Source of the DNA: Hymenopellis radicata
Lineage: Eukaryota > Basidiomycota > Agaricomycetes > Agaricales > Physalacriaceae
Assembly (NCBI GenBank): GCA_015501595.1
Contig: JADNRX010000435.1
Coordinates: 1-43,507 of the forward strand
Length of the DNA stretch: 43,507 nt
Direction of reading: 5' to 3'
The notes beneath the pieces were generated by a model that was not told where the DNA came from, made no database searches, and was given only the letters and a program-made list of their open reading frames with translations. A program made the position numbers and the translations under genes. This document shows positions 1 through 11,659 of this stretch, piece by piece; the stretch's first letter is position 1; each line of letters begins with the position of its first letter.

Positions 1-129
1 CTTGAGATCTGAAGTTTGACCAGGGCGAATGGACTCGCCATGGAGGCGTTAGGTGGACAAGAGGTACGTTATTTGAGCCGTTATCACAGTTAATTTCTAA
101 ACAGAAATTCAAAGGGAATCCGCACTTGA

Positions 130-1066
130 ATGAGCCTTGTGAATGCACAGGATTTGAACCAGCACCTCGATGGGGAGGACCACAGTACCAGCGACACGAC
201 GCGAATGTTGCTTTTCGACGGCTTCACACCCTCCAGTATCGGGAACGCGATCTTCAAACACGAGCGGCGTCTACTGTCCTCGCCGGACCATCCCGGGGAA
301 AAAGTGCGCATTTTGGATCATTTCCGCGTACATACATTTACTGACCCTTTTCAGATCAGACTTATCTCCATCTCACGCTTCTCTTCCCCCTTCCCCAATA
401 CTTACCTCCTAACTTCGCGAACGAAGCAACTCTACCCCTCTAGCTATGTAAATGCTCTACTCCGCCATGGAAACTGCGCAGATGGCTAACTACTTCATTT
501 ACTAGACCATACGATGTCGGAAGCCTTCTTTAGCCAATTCCCCGCTGCCAACCGCGCTGCTGCCAGCGCTCTCCCCGGTGCTTCTGGCACCACAGACGAA
601 TTTGGTACTCGTTTTATAGGTCCTCGGACCTTCGAGCCTTCTCGGATCCTCTCAGATCGTAGTCCGCCAACCTCGTGTTCCCTTCGTCGCCCTTTTCACA
701 TGTCCATTGGGCGCCCACGAAAAACTTGTCGATACTCGCACTATTCTCATATCCATCGACGGCGCATGCTCGGGAAGCGGTACCCCCTCCGCTCGTGTGG
801 GTGTCGGCATCTTTTTTGGACCGGACTCGCCGCAGAACATCTCACAGGTCATCGACGGGCTCATGAGCGTGAGGTCGAGATTTGGGATGCCCACCGTTGC
901 CGTAGCACGGCAGTACGGTACCATTATACAGCTTGGACACCGTACCTACCGCAAGCCCTCTGGGCCTAGAAAGTACGGTACGGTAGGCAAGACGTGCAGC
1001 CGTCCGCAGCCCATTCCACGTAACAGTACGTCTATTTGTTCATCTACTCGGCGACTAGTACCCTGA
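130..1066 (+). pseudogene. RNase H-like protein fragment, probably decayed
   Basis: An ATG at 130 opens a coding-like exon of about 66 codons ending near 326 at a GTACAT donor. A second coding-like stretch lies at 514-650. A third, in another frame at about 710-900, reads ILISIDGACSGSG then RVGVGIFFGPDSP. The D-G-A-C-S-G-x-G-T-P-S-A-R pattern with a following GIFFGP strand resembles the first strand pair and first catalytic Asp of fungal RNase H-like proteins. The TSQRAEL-type segment and the later Asp/His residues expected downstream are not visible; the frame runs on through GTAC-rich sequence to a stop at 1064-1066. I read this as a truncated or broken copy. It could still be an intact gene with several introns that I cannot place. 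Family assignment is moderate, intactness low. Confidence 0.42.
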
Positions 1067-1979
1067 CAACAATTTTTAAGATTTCCTTGTTCGCTGTCTA
1101 CCCATATCCTCGCTACGACCTATAAGCCCTCTTGTGCGTCGTCTTTGTGGTTTGCAATAGCCATACTTATTCCCCGCCCTTTCGTCAGGATCGAGTCTGC
1201 CTCGTTTGGAACCTAGATGGTATATTGACTTATTCTCTACTCTCTTACCATGTCCTTATTCCTCGGTATAGATGTGCGTCGTCGCCGCTGCGAGCTTGAA
1301 TCATGGACGGACGACTTCTCCAGCTAGTACCGGCGATGAGCGTTGAGATGGCAACCGCCGTTGAATGGCTCAATTGTACGTAGTGCGGAGGAGACGCGTG
1401 GACGAACGTTATACACTACGTTGATTTTACTCGTTTTTCCTTGTGACTCGTTGTAACTACTCTGACAGTGACAGAGCTCACAATTATAACCGACTCAAAA
1501 GTATAGCCGCATTATCTGGGACGTTGTCTTCGGCAGGCGTCCCTTGCTCATTTGGCTTCGTGCTGGTGGGGGTGCTCAGGATATGGGCAAGGGACAGAAT
1601 ACTGCCCTCTGTATGGACACCACGCTCCAAGCGTGCGTCGCCAAGACGTGGTCATTACACAGAGGATACGGCATCTTATGGTCTCGGGGCACTACGGCTT
1701 TTATTAGCCCTCATTTGTGGAGATTTTTCTTGTGAGTCGTGTTCTATTCTGGATCATGCCATACTCATTGTTCCCTCCAGTCCAACCTTGACAGGTGCAA
1801 CCTTTTCCGCGGCGGGTGTGCGCTCTGTACTCTTCGTATGACTGCCGCAACATTGTTTATGAAGGCTCGAGCTCGAACAAGCGATAACGTTGGTCGAGGT
1901 GATAAACCAAATGACAGCCTTCGGAGATGAAGCCGGCGGTCGCAGCTTGAGATCGCTGTACTGGGGAAGTCGGGGAGTA
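1067..1979. other. No supported gene
   Basis: Short open frames exist (for example 1443-1841) but their translations look random and lack plausible splice structure. Nothing else was recognised before the MITE at 1980. Confidence 0.5.
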
Positions 1980-2234
1980 CTGTACTAACGCGACCGTAAG
2001 TTCACGGCATGTTACGTGTTACGGTTGTGAACTAACTCACCACTAGTTCATTCAGGGTCTGTACTCCATATCGGGAGTGGCGGGAGGCGGCGGCAGCAGC
2101 CGCCGCGCCGAAAATTTCCGCATTTGGATTGATCCCAACGAAATTTGGAGTCGTTACGCGTTATGCACACCAAATAAGTTCAGTTCACGGGGCCCTGTGA
2201 CGCGTTATGTGAACTAACGGTCGCGTTAGTACAG
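1980..2234. mobile_element. MITE copy 1, TA-flanked, terminal CTGTAC
   Basis: A 255-bp element with terminal inverted repeats. The left end is CTGTACTAACGCGACCGT continuing to AAGTTCAC; the right end is the inverse complement (GTGAACTAACGGTCGCG then TTAGTACAG) with about one indel over 26 bp. It is flanked by TA on both sides (1978-1979 and 2235-2236), the target-site duplication of Tc1/mariner-type elements. It has no coding capacity. The interior contains a CGCGTTATG motif shared with the second copy at 8249-8501. Confidence 0.8.
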
Positions 2235-2236
2235 TA

Positions 2237-3831
2237 TACGAGGATGCGTACGCGGTTTGACTGCATTCTTCGACACAGGTAATGATATGGGGAATACCAA
2301 TCATCGAAGGGACCCGATAGCTCAATTATAAGCCGAGCTTTGAGCGCTGAGTGTTCGTTAATCAGCCGGACATGGGAAAAAAGGAGAAGGATCTGGTCGT
2401 GTTACCTCGAGGGATCTCAGCCGCATCTTCAAGCGGGCGCCAGCCATGGGAGCTTGTCCGTGTCCGGGGAGCATCTGTAACACCAGTCCGACGGTACGTG
2501 GCTCTCGCCTCGGCTGCTGCGCATCGAACAGCTTTGGCATAGTTGGGGAAAGAAGATGTCGTCCTCCTCTGGAATAATAGCGTAGTCCACGTTGAGGCGG
2601 TTCCCGGTGCATCTGGACGACATACGGTTTGAAGAGGACAGCACCGGATCAAGCGCAGATCGCGCTGCCAGAAGCAGGTAATACGGAGGTGCGATTTCGG
2701 TGGAGAATGCGTTGTATATGCTGAACGAATACTGTATGATGTTAGATAAATCAAATAAATGGAAAGGAACATACGTGAGGGTCGTAGGTAAACAGGTTGT
2801 TCTGGCGAACGTGGAACGGAAGTGGAAATGTGGATAAACGGCGACACGAGCGCAATATCGTGACGACGAAATATCATGACGGTATCGAGTTCCTCTTGAC
2901 ACTTCTTCTGGAGGCACACCATGATCCATTCCAGCACGGCAGCAGTCTAGACACGTCCAGAGCCAGTGGCACTAAACTCACTAGAGAGTGGTGGATAGCC
3001 AAGTAGCTTTCTTCTGGTTTAGACCGTGACGTTTCTTCTCCTTGACGTGGGTGGCAGTAAAACTGGGACGAGCATCGCCGTTATCCTGGTACCAGTCAGA
3101 TGGCGGTTAAATTTTGTTGCGCATTTGCTTACAACTTCTTCTCGACGTCTAACCGTGGTGGTTCTCGGCGTCACGCTTCCATTTGCGACAGAGTTGGGCA
3201 GGTAGCGCACCCATGTCAAGAGCGTGGGGCAGTGCATAATTTATATAAATATTTACGATTTAACGTGAAAGTGGGACAATTAAGCCGAGGCGGCCCCCTG
3301 TCTAGTAAAGGAACAGGCAGCAGAATCCTACCGCCGGAGGAGTTACTGGACCTTTGGCTACGCGTTAGAGATGAAAGATAGAAATCCCGTCGTTATTCGA
3401 CCAGAACATGAGCAAAGAGACAAAGGGTAGCAGCACTGAGAGAAGGGTGTTGATGAGCAGGCCAAACGACCATGATAATGGGAAGAAAGAAAAGACCGGC
3501 GACGATAGACCATCATCCAGCTCAGACGTCAGATTAGTGTGTAACGATCACCGCGGTGTAACCTCGAAATATGGCTGAGAAGGCATTATAATCGGAAGAC
3601 AAAGAAAGGAAAATTGTCAGAAACTGACCGCGACTTTGAAACGGGCCTAGTCACGTGATGTTCATCAAAACATAAATACAACCAAGCTTGCCAGTTCCAT
3701 GTCTATTCATGACATCGACCCACGCCAAAAGCAAAGCTCAGACACACGCCGTCCTCAAAGACCAAGTTCCACATCTCTTTGGTCGCCGGCGTCACAATTC
3801 CCGATCTACTCGCAGATCGCCTCTTATCGTG
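2237..3831. other. No confidently supported gene; possible decayed coding on minus strand
   Basis: On the minus strand between about 2430 and 2940 there are coding-like pieces (for example a segment reading FSTEIAPPYYLLLAARSALD and another reading AIIPEEDDIFFPQL) in one frame with plausible splice sites between them. I do not recognise the family. The rest, 2950-3830, shows no convincing exon. Confidence 0.3.
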
Positions 3832-5043
3832 ATGTCGAGTAATGCTGGTGACGACAGCCCCTCTGGCAGAAGATCGCTAAGCGCCGATGCGTCCTTTTCC
3901 CCCGAACAGGATGACAATGACCTCTCTGGCTCTACATCCTTGGAGGCCTCCGGCGGGGCATTGTTCCCTCTTGCACACAATAGCACGACATCAAACTGGT
4001 CGGACTCGGACATCTCGGACCACAGCAGTAGAATCAACAACAATGTGCGCAATCTGCTAAACTGTACGTGATTTGTTTGGTATTGCTGCATCAGCTACAT
4101 GGCATCCTAGATCCCCAGGATGGTGCCTCGGAGATCGAGAATATTCCCCTTGGGCGACGTACACCCTCAGAAGGTACATATTCCATTCCTTGACGATGCT
4201 TTGGCGAGCTGACTATATACGAGGCTCACGGAGCATGAGCATGGTATCCATAGGGCCTCACTCCTCCCCCCCGCGCGCGTTACAAGAGCCTGGTATGTCC
4301 CTATGCTGCTTCTTTTTTACCTCTCCTAAGCATGAATCTAGATTCCCCTCAGTCATTCAACTCTAGCGAGTTTAGCACGTCTTCAAAGCTGTGTCCGTCA
4401 TACTTTTTATTCTTCATACCATACCTAAACTCGACTTCCAGCGCCGAAGGAGAAGGAGCTGCGTAGTCGTTATAAAGAGATCCACAAACAACAGCAAGAG
4501 GACCGCAAACAATACGAAGAGGACCGCAGACGATATGAAGAGGACCGCAAGCGGCTAGAAGAAGACGGCAGGCACGAGCGCAAGCAGAGGGACGAGGACC
4601 GCAAGACATATGAAGAGGACCGCAAGCGGCTAGAAGAAGCCGTCATGCACGAGCGCGAGCAGCGGGACGAGGACCGCAAGCGACTAGAAGAAGAGGTCAA
4701 GCGCGAGCGCAAGGAGTGGGACGAAGAGGTCAGGCGCGAGCGCAAGGAGTGGGACGAAAAGGTTAGGCGCGCGCGCAAGGATCGGGACGAAGAGGTCAGG
4801 CGTGAGCGCAAGGAGCGGGACGAAGAGCGCAAGGAGCGGGATGAAGAGCGCAAGGAGCGGGACGAAGAGCGCAAGGAGTTCGTCGAGCGGTTGGATGCGG
4901 AGCGGTTGAAGGTGGAGCGGTTGACTGCGGAGCGCATGCATTCCGAATCCCAGCTGCACGAAATGGAGCGCAAGTTTTGGGAGGCTGGGCACCGGCCGTT
5001 TGTGGGTCCGGGAGGAGGAGGCCCTCAAGCAGGAGAGCAATGA
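3832..5043 (+). CDS. Charged coiled-coil / single-helix protein, unknown function
   Basis: The last exon (4442-5043, preceded by a CCAG acceptor) encodes a long run of E/R/K/D repeats such as EEDRKRLEE and RRERKERDEE, ending FWEAGHRPFVGPGGG and a stop at 5041. The spacing of charged residues fits a coiled coil or a free-standing ER/K helix. Upstream, an exon from ATG 3832 encodes a Ser/Asp-rich disordered segment (MSSNAGDDSPSGRRS onward), and 4096-4170 can read LHGILDPQDGASEIE. The splice phase between the two upstream exons does not close cleanly, so the start and one junction are uncertain and a frameshift is possible. Such N-disordered, C-coiled-coil proteins are common in agaricomycetes; no function can be assigned. 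Confidence 0.5.
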
Positions 5044-6279
5044 GCAAATGAAATGGTGAGGGATGGAATACTTCAAGTAGCTTCCGTGTTTTTTTGTCAC
5101 TCAAACTGTACCTGTGATTTATATTTTGAAAAGTCCTTGCGCGTGTGGCTGTGCTGGTCCTGGGCGGGAAGGAGGCGCATCTTTTTCCATGGTACCGTCA
5201 CAATGCACTGGCAAGCTCGGTAAACCTAAGTTGACCATCCGACAGCCATTTTCTAAGGTGCTTTTCTGCGCAGTAAATTTTACGGTAATCCTGCGAAACC
5301 TCCCTCACCCTCTTTCGCACTTGAAAGGAAGAAAGTTGTGGTAGAATTTGTTAACGACCAGGAGGGAAAACAGTAAGCACGCTTTTACGGCCGCAATGCT
5401 TTTTAACAACGGAGGACTGGCCTCACGGACAGGCAAGACCCTCATGCTCACAGACCGGACGGCGACAATATGAGAGTGAGTCGTCGATGCTAACTTTCTC
5501 AAGCAGACGTCGACCTTAGCTATGTCCGATGGCCATACTCTTCGTGATGTACTATAAGTCATCGGGCACGGTCGCGACTCGCATCATAATTGTTATACTG
5601 ATAATGACCTCCGTCTTTAGGACGACGTCTGTGCCCAAAACTCACCGGCATCTCTGGCGGATATTCCTCGGGATAGAGATCTGGCTGCTCTCGAGGACTA
5701 GCCTTCGTTGCCAAGCCCGTCAGGTCGACATCGAGTAAAGGCGGGATGACTGGGTCTGTCGGGCGGCGGGCAGGAGACATGCAATAACCGTATCAATGTA
5801 ATTGTTTGTCAGTTTACCATTCATGATCCTTACACACTTTTGACAATCCTGGAGCTCTCGTTCCTTAAAGGTGAGCTGTTCAACATTTCGCGTCATACTC
5901 ACACTGGTTGTGTACAGGAACCACTCCCAAGGCTTGTCGGGAATCCCCCAGGAGGGACAGATGTTACTTCTAAGCGTATTACAACTGACATCGACCATTG
6001 TTTTGGCCAAGATTGAGGGCACATGCCCGCCCATTGACCGACGTCCCGTTGAGGCGAGATATACGGTGATGCTGGAATTCCTCCTCCGACGTATGTGGAA
6101 AGCCAATCCCACTGTTCGGCTGCTTGGTTCTAGATCTGATTCCCGACTGTATATACCACCACATGCTACGGCGGCATATACAGTCACAAGTTTTCCGATG
6201 ATGTGTTTCTCCCCCTCCCTTTCCTGGTCTCCTTTTTACGCGTCGCTTTAGGCATCCACTGTCCTTTCCTCACTGAACG
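5044..6279. other. Gene-poor stretch
   Basis: No exon chain could be assembled on either strand. The piece at about 5170-5265 shares words with 11180-11260 (TTTCCATG-TACCGTCAC then GACAGCCATT-TC-AAGGT), suggesting an old dispersed repeat. Open frames on both strands at 5720-6250 overlap and neither resembles a known family. Confidence 0.4.
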
Positions 6280-7896
6280 ATGTCTCAGGTTGTTATAGAC
6301 AACACCGACCCCCGGGTACTTTATACAGGGGAGAACTGGACAACAGTTGGCCCCTTCGAGGATGGATACGGTGTTCCTGTGTATGGCGGGTCCCAAGCGA
6401 TGACTTTCTTAGAAGGGGATCAGTTTTCATTCAATTTTCGAGGTGCGCCTACGTCTGACCACGAATCGCGGATAACCATTTGATGGGATTTTAGGTTCAG
6501 CTATCACGGTGATAGGCTCTTGGGACTACAACGACCAGCCTCTTCCCGAGTGCTCCGTCGACGGTGAAGTCATAGGTGGCGGTCCTAGTGCTGAGGTTAT
6601 TGCTCGCCGCACGCAGCAAATGACAAGTTCATTCCCCGATGACGTCCGCGTTTTCACCAATCAATTGCCTCTTTGCAGCGCTCATGGCCTGCTTCTTGGC
6701 CTTGAGCATCGGCTTACCGTCAAGGCAACGGGCTCCGCTCGATTGGCTTTCGACTTTTTACGATATACACCTCCCGAATCAGCAGTCCCAGACGGCGAAG
6801 TCCTTTATGTTGAGGATTACGGCGTCGAATACACAAGAGAATGGCAGACGTCCCAGGGAACTACTAGTGTTGCGGCGGAGCTTTATCATGCCACAATGGC
6901 CTCTGAACATGGTGCGAGCTTCGAGATGAATTTTACCGGTAAGAGCACGCCTTTCTTTGAAAATTGTAGTGTCTAGAAGCGCTTTCAGGGACTCGAATCA
7001 CGATGATTGGAATCTTGGATAACTTGAACACGAAGGGAACTCTCTCAATTGGCATCTATAGAATTGACGACAGTGATTCCACCCTTGCTTTCCCGCCTGT
7101 CGGAGCTGGTCCGGATACTCTGTTCCAGCAGATTGTATTCCAATCCGGGCCACTGGAGAACAAGCAGCATCGACTCAGCGTTGCTTGGGATAGTCAGCCT
7201 GGGACACAGCGCTTCGGATTGACCAATTTCTATATTGAGACGTCGGACACACAGGCATCTCCACTCGTCGGTGCTCTTCCATCCAGCACGGTCACGCCTA
7301 CCAGCACTTCTATCCACAGTCCTTCCCCTACGGCGTCTGCTTCATCGCCAATCGACCCGTCCGTGTCAGCCAGCGGGACCAAGGCTCCTGTCCCTGCAAT
7401 TGCTGGCGGCGTGGTCGGTGGGGTCGTTCTTCTTGTCTCCGCTCTCCTCTGCCTCTGGTTTTGGCGTCATCGCCCCAAGAGGAGTTTCACTGAGACGGTC
7501 ATTCAGGAAGAACCGTTCGCTAACGCCGTGCCGTACACGCCTGGGCCGTACACGCCTGCGTCGTACACACCGGGGCCGTACACGCCTGGGGTAAACGAGG
7601 ATCAGGGAATGCAGACGGAAGATCCTCTTCGCTTATCAATTTGGTCGGGAGGAGGGTCAAGTCGCCCAGCCTCTAGTTCGGTGTTCTCCAGCTCAACTGC
7701 AGAGACGCCGTACTCGTATATGAAAGCGGAACAATCCCGCGCACTTTACGGTGCAAATGTCACGTATGGCGGAGGGCAGTTCCGTGATTCAGACGTCCCA
7801 GAGGTCAGGTTGCACGAGGATAGTGGTATACGTATGAGCTTTGCAGCTGGGGCAACTCGTCCAATTGATGTCCCGCCTGTTTATGCACCTATGTAA
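6280..7896 (+). CDS. Single-pass membrane protein with paired extracellular beta-sandwich-like domains
   Basis: Three exons (6280-6442, 6495-6938, 6989-7896) join in phase to 504 aa; both introns are GT-AG, about 50 bp. The extracellular half has two repeats of the type common in basidiomycete membrane proteins: VIDNTDPRVLYTGENWTTVG, a segment ending FSFNFRGSAITVIGSW with CSVDG, then a second VLYVEDYGVEYTREW segment ending FEMNFTGTRITMIGIL. A Ser/Thr/Pro-rich stalk follows, then one transmembrane helix (about residues 339-361, IAGGVVGGVVLLVSALLCLWF) with a basic WRHRPKR stop-transfer. The cytoplasmic tail carries a YTPGPYTPASYTPGPYTPG repeat. No clear signal peptide is seen at this ATG, so either the helix acts as anchor or the true N-terminus is further upstream. 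Function is not known; family recognition is confident. Confidence 0.88.
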
Positions 7897-8248
7897 TTTA
7901 GATAGCTTTCCGGACACACAAGCCGCGTGTATATGAGAAGTCGTATAGTACGATGAAGCTAATCGTATGGCTGTACTCTGGAGCGGGACGAAGAGCACGC
8001 TGGTTCAAGATGACGGGAGGAAACCGAAAAAAAGATGGCATCGTGACCTGATTGCTCGATGGCCTTCTATGATCCTCACGGCAGAAAAGGATGACATTAT
8101 TGGAAGGGACAGCTAAAGAGTTTAGGGATTCAGGTCGCCCTATCAGTGATGGCGTAAGTCTTCGAGTTCGTCGTCCTCTGTACGATTCTGATATCCGGGG
8201 TCCACAGGTACGGATACCAGATTTGTACATTTCTTCGAGATTGCAGTA
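7897..8248. other. Intergenic, no gene seen
   Basis: Downstream region of the membrane-protein gene up to the second MITE. No coding structure recognised. Confidence 0.5.
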
Positions 8249-8501
8249 CTGTACCGTTTCGACCCTAAGTTCGCATAACGCGTCACGCGGGCCTGAGAAC
8301 TGAACTTAGCCTCAACCATAACGCATCACGGACCACAAATCCAGGGTCAAATCGCCCAAAACGGCAAAAATTTCGGTCCCGCCTACGGCGGGACGTCCAA
8401 ATATAGTAATTTGGACCCTTGTGCCTGGCTACGAACTTGTTCCATATAAGTTCGTAGCATAACGCGTCACAGGCCGCGAACCTACGGTCGAAACCGTACA
8501 G
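8249..8501. mobile_element. MITE copy 2, TA-flanked, terminal CTGTAC
   Basis: A 253-bp element with terminal inverted repeats. The left end is CTGTACCGTTTCGACC then CTAAGTTCGC; the right end is its inverse complement with three or four mismatches, ending GTACAG. TA flanks both ends (8247-8248 and 8502-8503). Size, terminal hexamer, target duplication and internal CGCGTTATG/CATAACGCG words match the element at 1980-2234, although the TIRs have diverged. Non-autonomous, no ORF. Confidence 0.78.
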
Positions 8502-11500
8502 TACATCGACGGCGCGGTGCTGAAACGTTGGCATATCGTTAGACGGAAGTGGTGTAGTTCGCGCATACATACTCGGACAACCAGGAACATGGATATGGGA
8601 TTTACGATATCAATGGACCACCCAAGTTCTGGTTCCGTCCACAAACTTCATGCTAGACGGACACTGGGTTAATCGACTCTCGTCTTCTTCGCCTCTTCAC
8701 CTGTACTACCAGGACCACACCTCGGCGGCGAGCGTCCAGAACCCTGTCGAAGGCTGGCGTCCCATGCGGCGGTCACAATATCGTCGCTATCTCGTGAGTA
8801 CGTCGAAGTGGGAGACCAGTTTGAACTCACTAGAATCCTAGCCGCTCACAGAAATCGTACATGCGTACGTAGACGGTAGCGGCCCTGGAACGTCTGGCGA
8901 ATATCCATGAATTCGCGTCGGATAGTATTCAGGTCTTGACCTGAACTTGAGAACGTAAGCCTGTATCTGACGGTGACAGGAAGAAACTAGACATGTATGC
9001 CGTCACTAGCTGAACCCGACAATTTCAAAGCCGTATTCCTCACTGGAGGACATCACCAATCATCGAGGACGGTACGCGTGACGGCATGGTGAATCCTAGT
9101 GCAGGGACACAGTTCGCATTCACAGATGGCGATTCGACTGTGTCCGCTGTGGGAAGGCCGAGTGCAATGCCAGAGGCAATGAGTAGAGAAACGACGGTGT
9201 GAAGACAATGCATCGTGTGATGGATGCTATATTACTACGGATGCTCCCTTGCAAGGATCCCCAGATCCCGATGATTTTCAAAGCCTAGATCGACGTTGGA
9301 CATCGTACCGCCGTCCGAAACCTGTACGTGGCCATGCGGCGCAAGACGCAGCATGAGAGATACCGTTGGTCAGGCGATAGTTCCTAACTTCCTATACCGC
9401 TTTCGTACCTTCGAGCGGATCCAGAGGCCGTATGTGTTGCGCATACCTCGACCGCGAGAGCATGAGCGTTGTTCTCGAGGTTCGTAGGTAAGAACGTGGA
9501 GGCGAGATCCCTATTTAATCTATCGGCGTGAATGTGTAGTTCACTGGTGTAGGCATCGGTTCTTCTAGCACGTTGACAGTTCAGGCTGAAGAACGCATGG
9601 ATTCTCATAAGCGGAAAGACAACATCTAGACGTGAGTGAATTCGCAGATAAGCTGACAGAAAGGACCTGCGCGCTTTAGGTTCTGCGAGTTCCGACGTGA
9701 CAAAGAGAACTTGTACCCTGCTGGCCGTCTTCAAGGCAAAATGCACGCATGTATGGTATAACACGGACCCAGAGAACGATTCCTCCATGGCAATCATCAG
9801 ACCTATGAAAGCTTAGACCATTTCCAGATGAGGGATGTAGAAAAACCAACCATGAGAGACTTGCCGGGCATCTGCCCGAACACCGTTCATAGCTTTTGTC
9901 AAACATTAAACTGCCACTGGAAGACGGACGACGTTTCATTGCACGACGTCGTGAAGCTTACATTTGTTAACGACAGGTGACGGCGACGTTTTCTGTTCGG
10001 CTCGCTTCCAATCCCGACACAAGTTACGTCCTCAGCTTGATCGAAAAGCTTTCGGCCGCAGCGTTTGGAAACCGCCTCACTTTTCCTTCGGCTTCACACG
10101 TCCTTGATGAGAGGTCGCAGCGAAAAGGTAAACTCGCAAGTCTATTCGAAAGAAAAGGGTATTACAAGACATCTAAACGGAGACGCGTCGTCAAGAAGAA
10201 GAACGATAAACCCAAAGCACGCGAAGAAAGTCCAAGAACGTTGGCAGCATGCTTAACGTTAAACTGGGGTGCTATTTGCACGGGGGCGGCGAGGGTGGGC
10301 AGATGACTGCTAACTGCGCTGAAGGTCAGTGATTATAAGATGGGGACAAGAAGAAATAGGCGCACGGTACACATTCCTGCAACCCGACGTTCAGGCAGGC
10401 AGACCACGACCACGTCGTTGTTGAGGTTTCGCTCGCGGTGGCTGTCGTGCACCCATCCGGATGGCATTGTCACTGCAAATGTTGTCCGCGTCGAGGCTCC
10501 GTAGCGCCGTCGTCATAATGCTTGTTGTCATCGTCGACATTGTCGGGTTGGTCGTCTTTGTGGTCGTCGTGACGCTTGCTGTGGTGGTGGTCCGGGTTCT
10601 CACTGGCAAGAGGAAGAAATGCGACAGAGTGATATTCGCAGTGGTAATGGCAGGACAGGGCGGCGAGCGGAACGAATGGCGCTAATAAGACGTGGCTCGC
10701 AGCGCCAGAGAAGTGCTATATGTAAGATTAGTAGGGCAAAGCGCGACGCTGGGTAGCGCACCTAATCTCTTCCGCAGTACATCGCGCCAACAAAGCGACG
10801 CCATCCCAGCATCGCCCACGTACTCCGACAGCCAAGCCCTCTACATGTGTCCCAAGCTGCAATTGGGCGCCGAGGCCTGGATTCCGATGTGTCCTTGTCG
10901 GGTAGACCGGAATGTCAAGAGGTCCTGTAGGCATGAAAATCAAAAGTAAGGCTCTCGTAGATGCGCAGGACTGTTGGTATAGACGTACAGGTTTCGAGAG
11001 CGTGAATCCTTTCGGCTGAACGCCTGAAGTTCCCGTACGTTGTGGAGGACTGAGGTCGGGCAAGCCATGATGACGGCGGGAAGAAAACGCTACCTGCTAA
11101 ATACGGAACGTCCGCCGATGATCCTCCTCCAGACCGGGTTCTCGGGCCGATGAGACCGTGCGCCAATATGATCTCCGGACGCACCTCTTTCCATGCTACC
11201 GTCACGATCTAATGCCCTCAAGATTATTGCCGGACAGCCATTCTCCAAGGTCCTCCCTCATCGGCGCTCCGAGTCGCTCATTAAATCTCGCGCAACCTGT
11301 TGCCAACCTGATCTTTTCGCAGTTGATAGGAACAAAGGACGGAAAAAGAGTACGCACACTTTTTTTGCAGTAAATACTTATTGACGCGTCGTAGCAGGGA
11401 CTTTGTTTTGGGACTCAAGCCTCAACCGCGCTGGCAGCCTGCAAAGTTGGATTTGGGAGATGATAGAGACGTCTAAATTGGTTGTCGTAGCTCTTGGCTC

Positions 11501-11659
11501 TTCGAGGCTTCGCTTCCCGCCGGCTTCGTTCTTCGCGATCGGCCGCGTTGAGTGCTGGCTTTACTTTTTCTTCCCGCCAACATCATCATCCTACGCCACC
11601 GCCATTGCTTTACAGACCAACTATACCGCGCTCTTTTACACGACATTCCTTTCCAGCAC
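8502..11659. other. Gene-poor stretch with possible relics
   Basis: About 8566-8640 reads, in plus frame, YSDNQEHGYGIYDINGPPKFWFRP before a stop, a phrase reminiscent of the extracellular repeats of basidiomycete membrane proteins, so it may be a relic. Minus-strand frames at 9384-9797 are open but unrecognised. A GTC/GTG-rich run at 10500-10610 produces a falsely hydrophobic ORF. The segment 11180-11260 repeats words from 5170-5265. No intact gene is supported. Confidence 0.35.

Noticed and set aside
1443..1841. 132-aa plus-strand frame
   Set aside because: Composition and sequence look random; no homology recognised and no supporting splice sites.
10461..10685. Apparent hydrophobic membrane protein
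   Set aside because: Produced by a GTC/GTG-rich run; no family similarity or gene structure.
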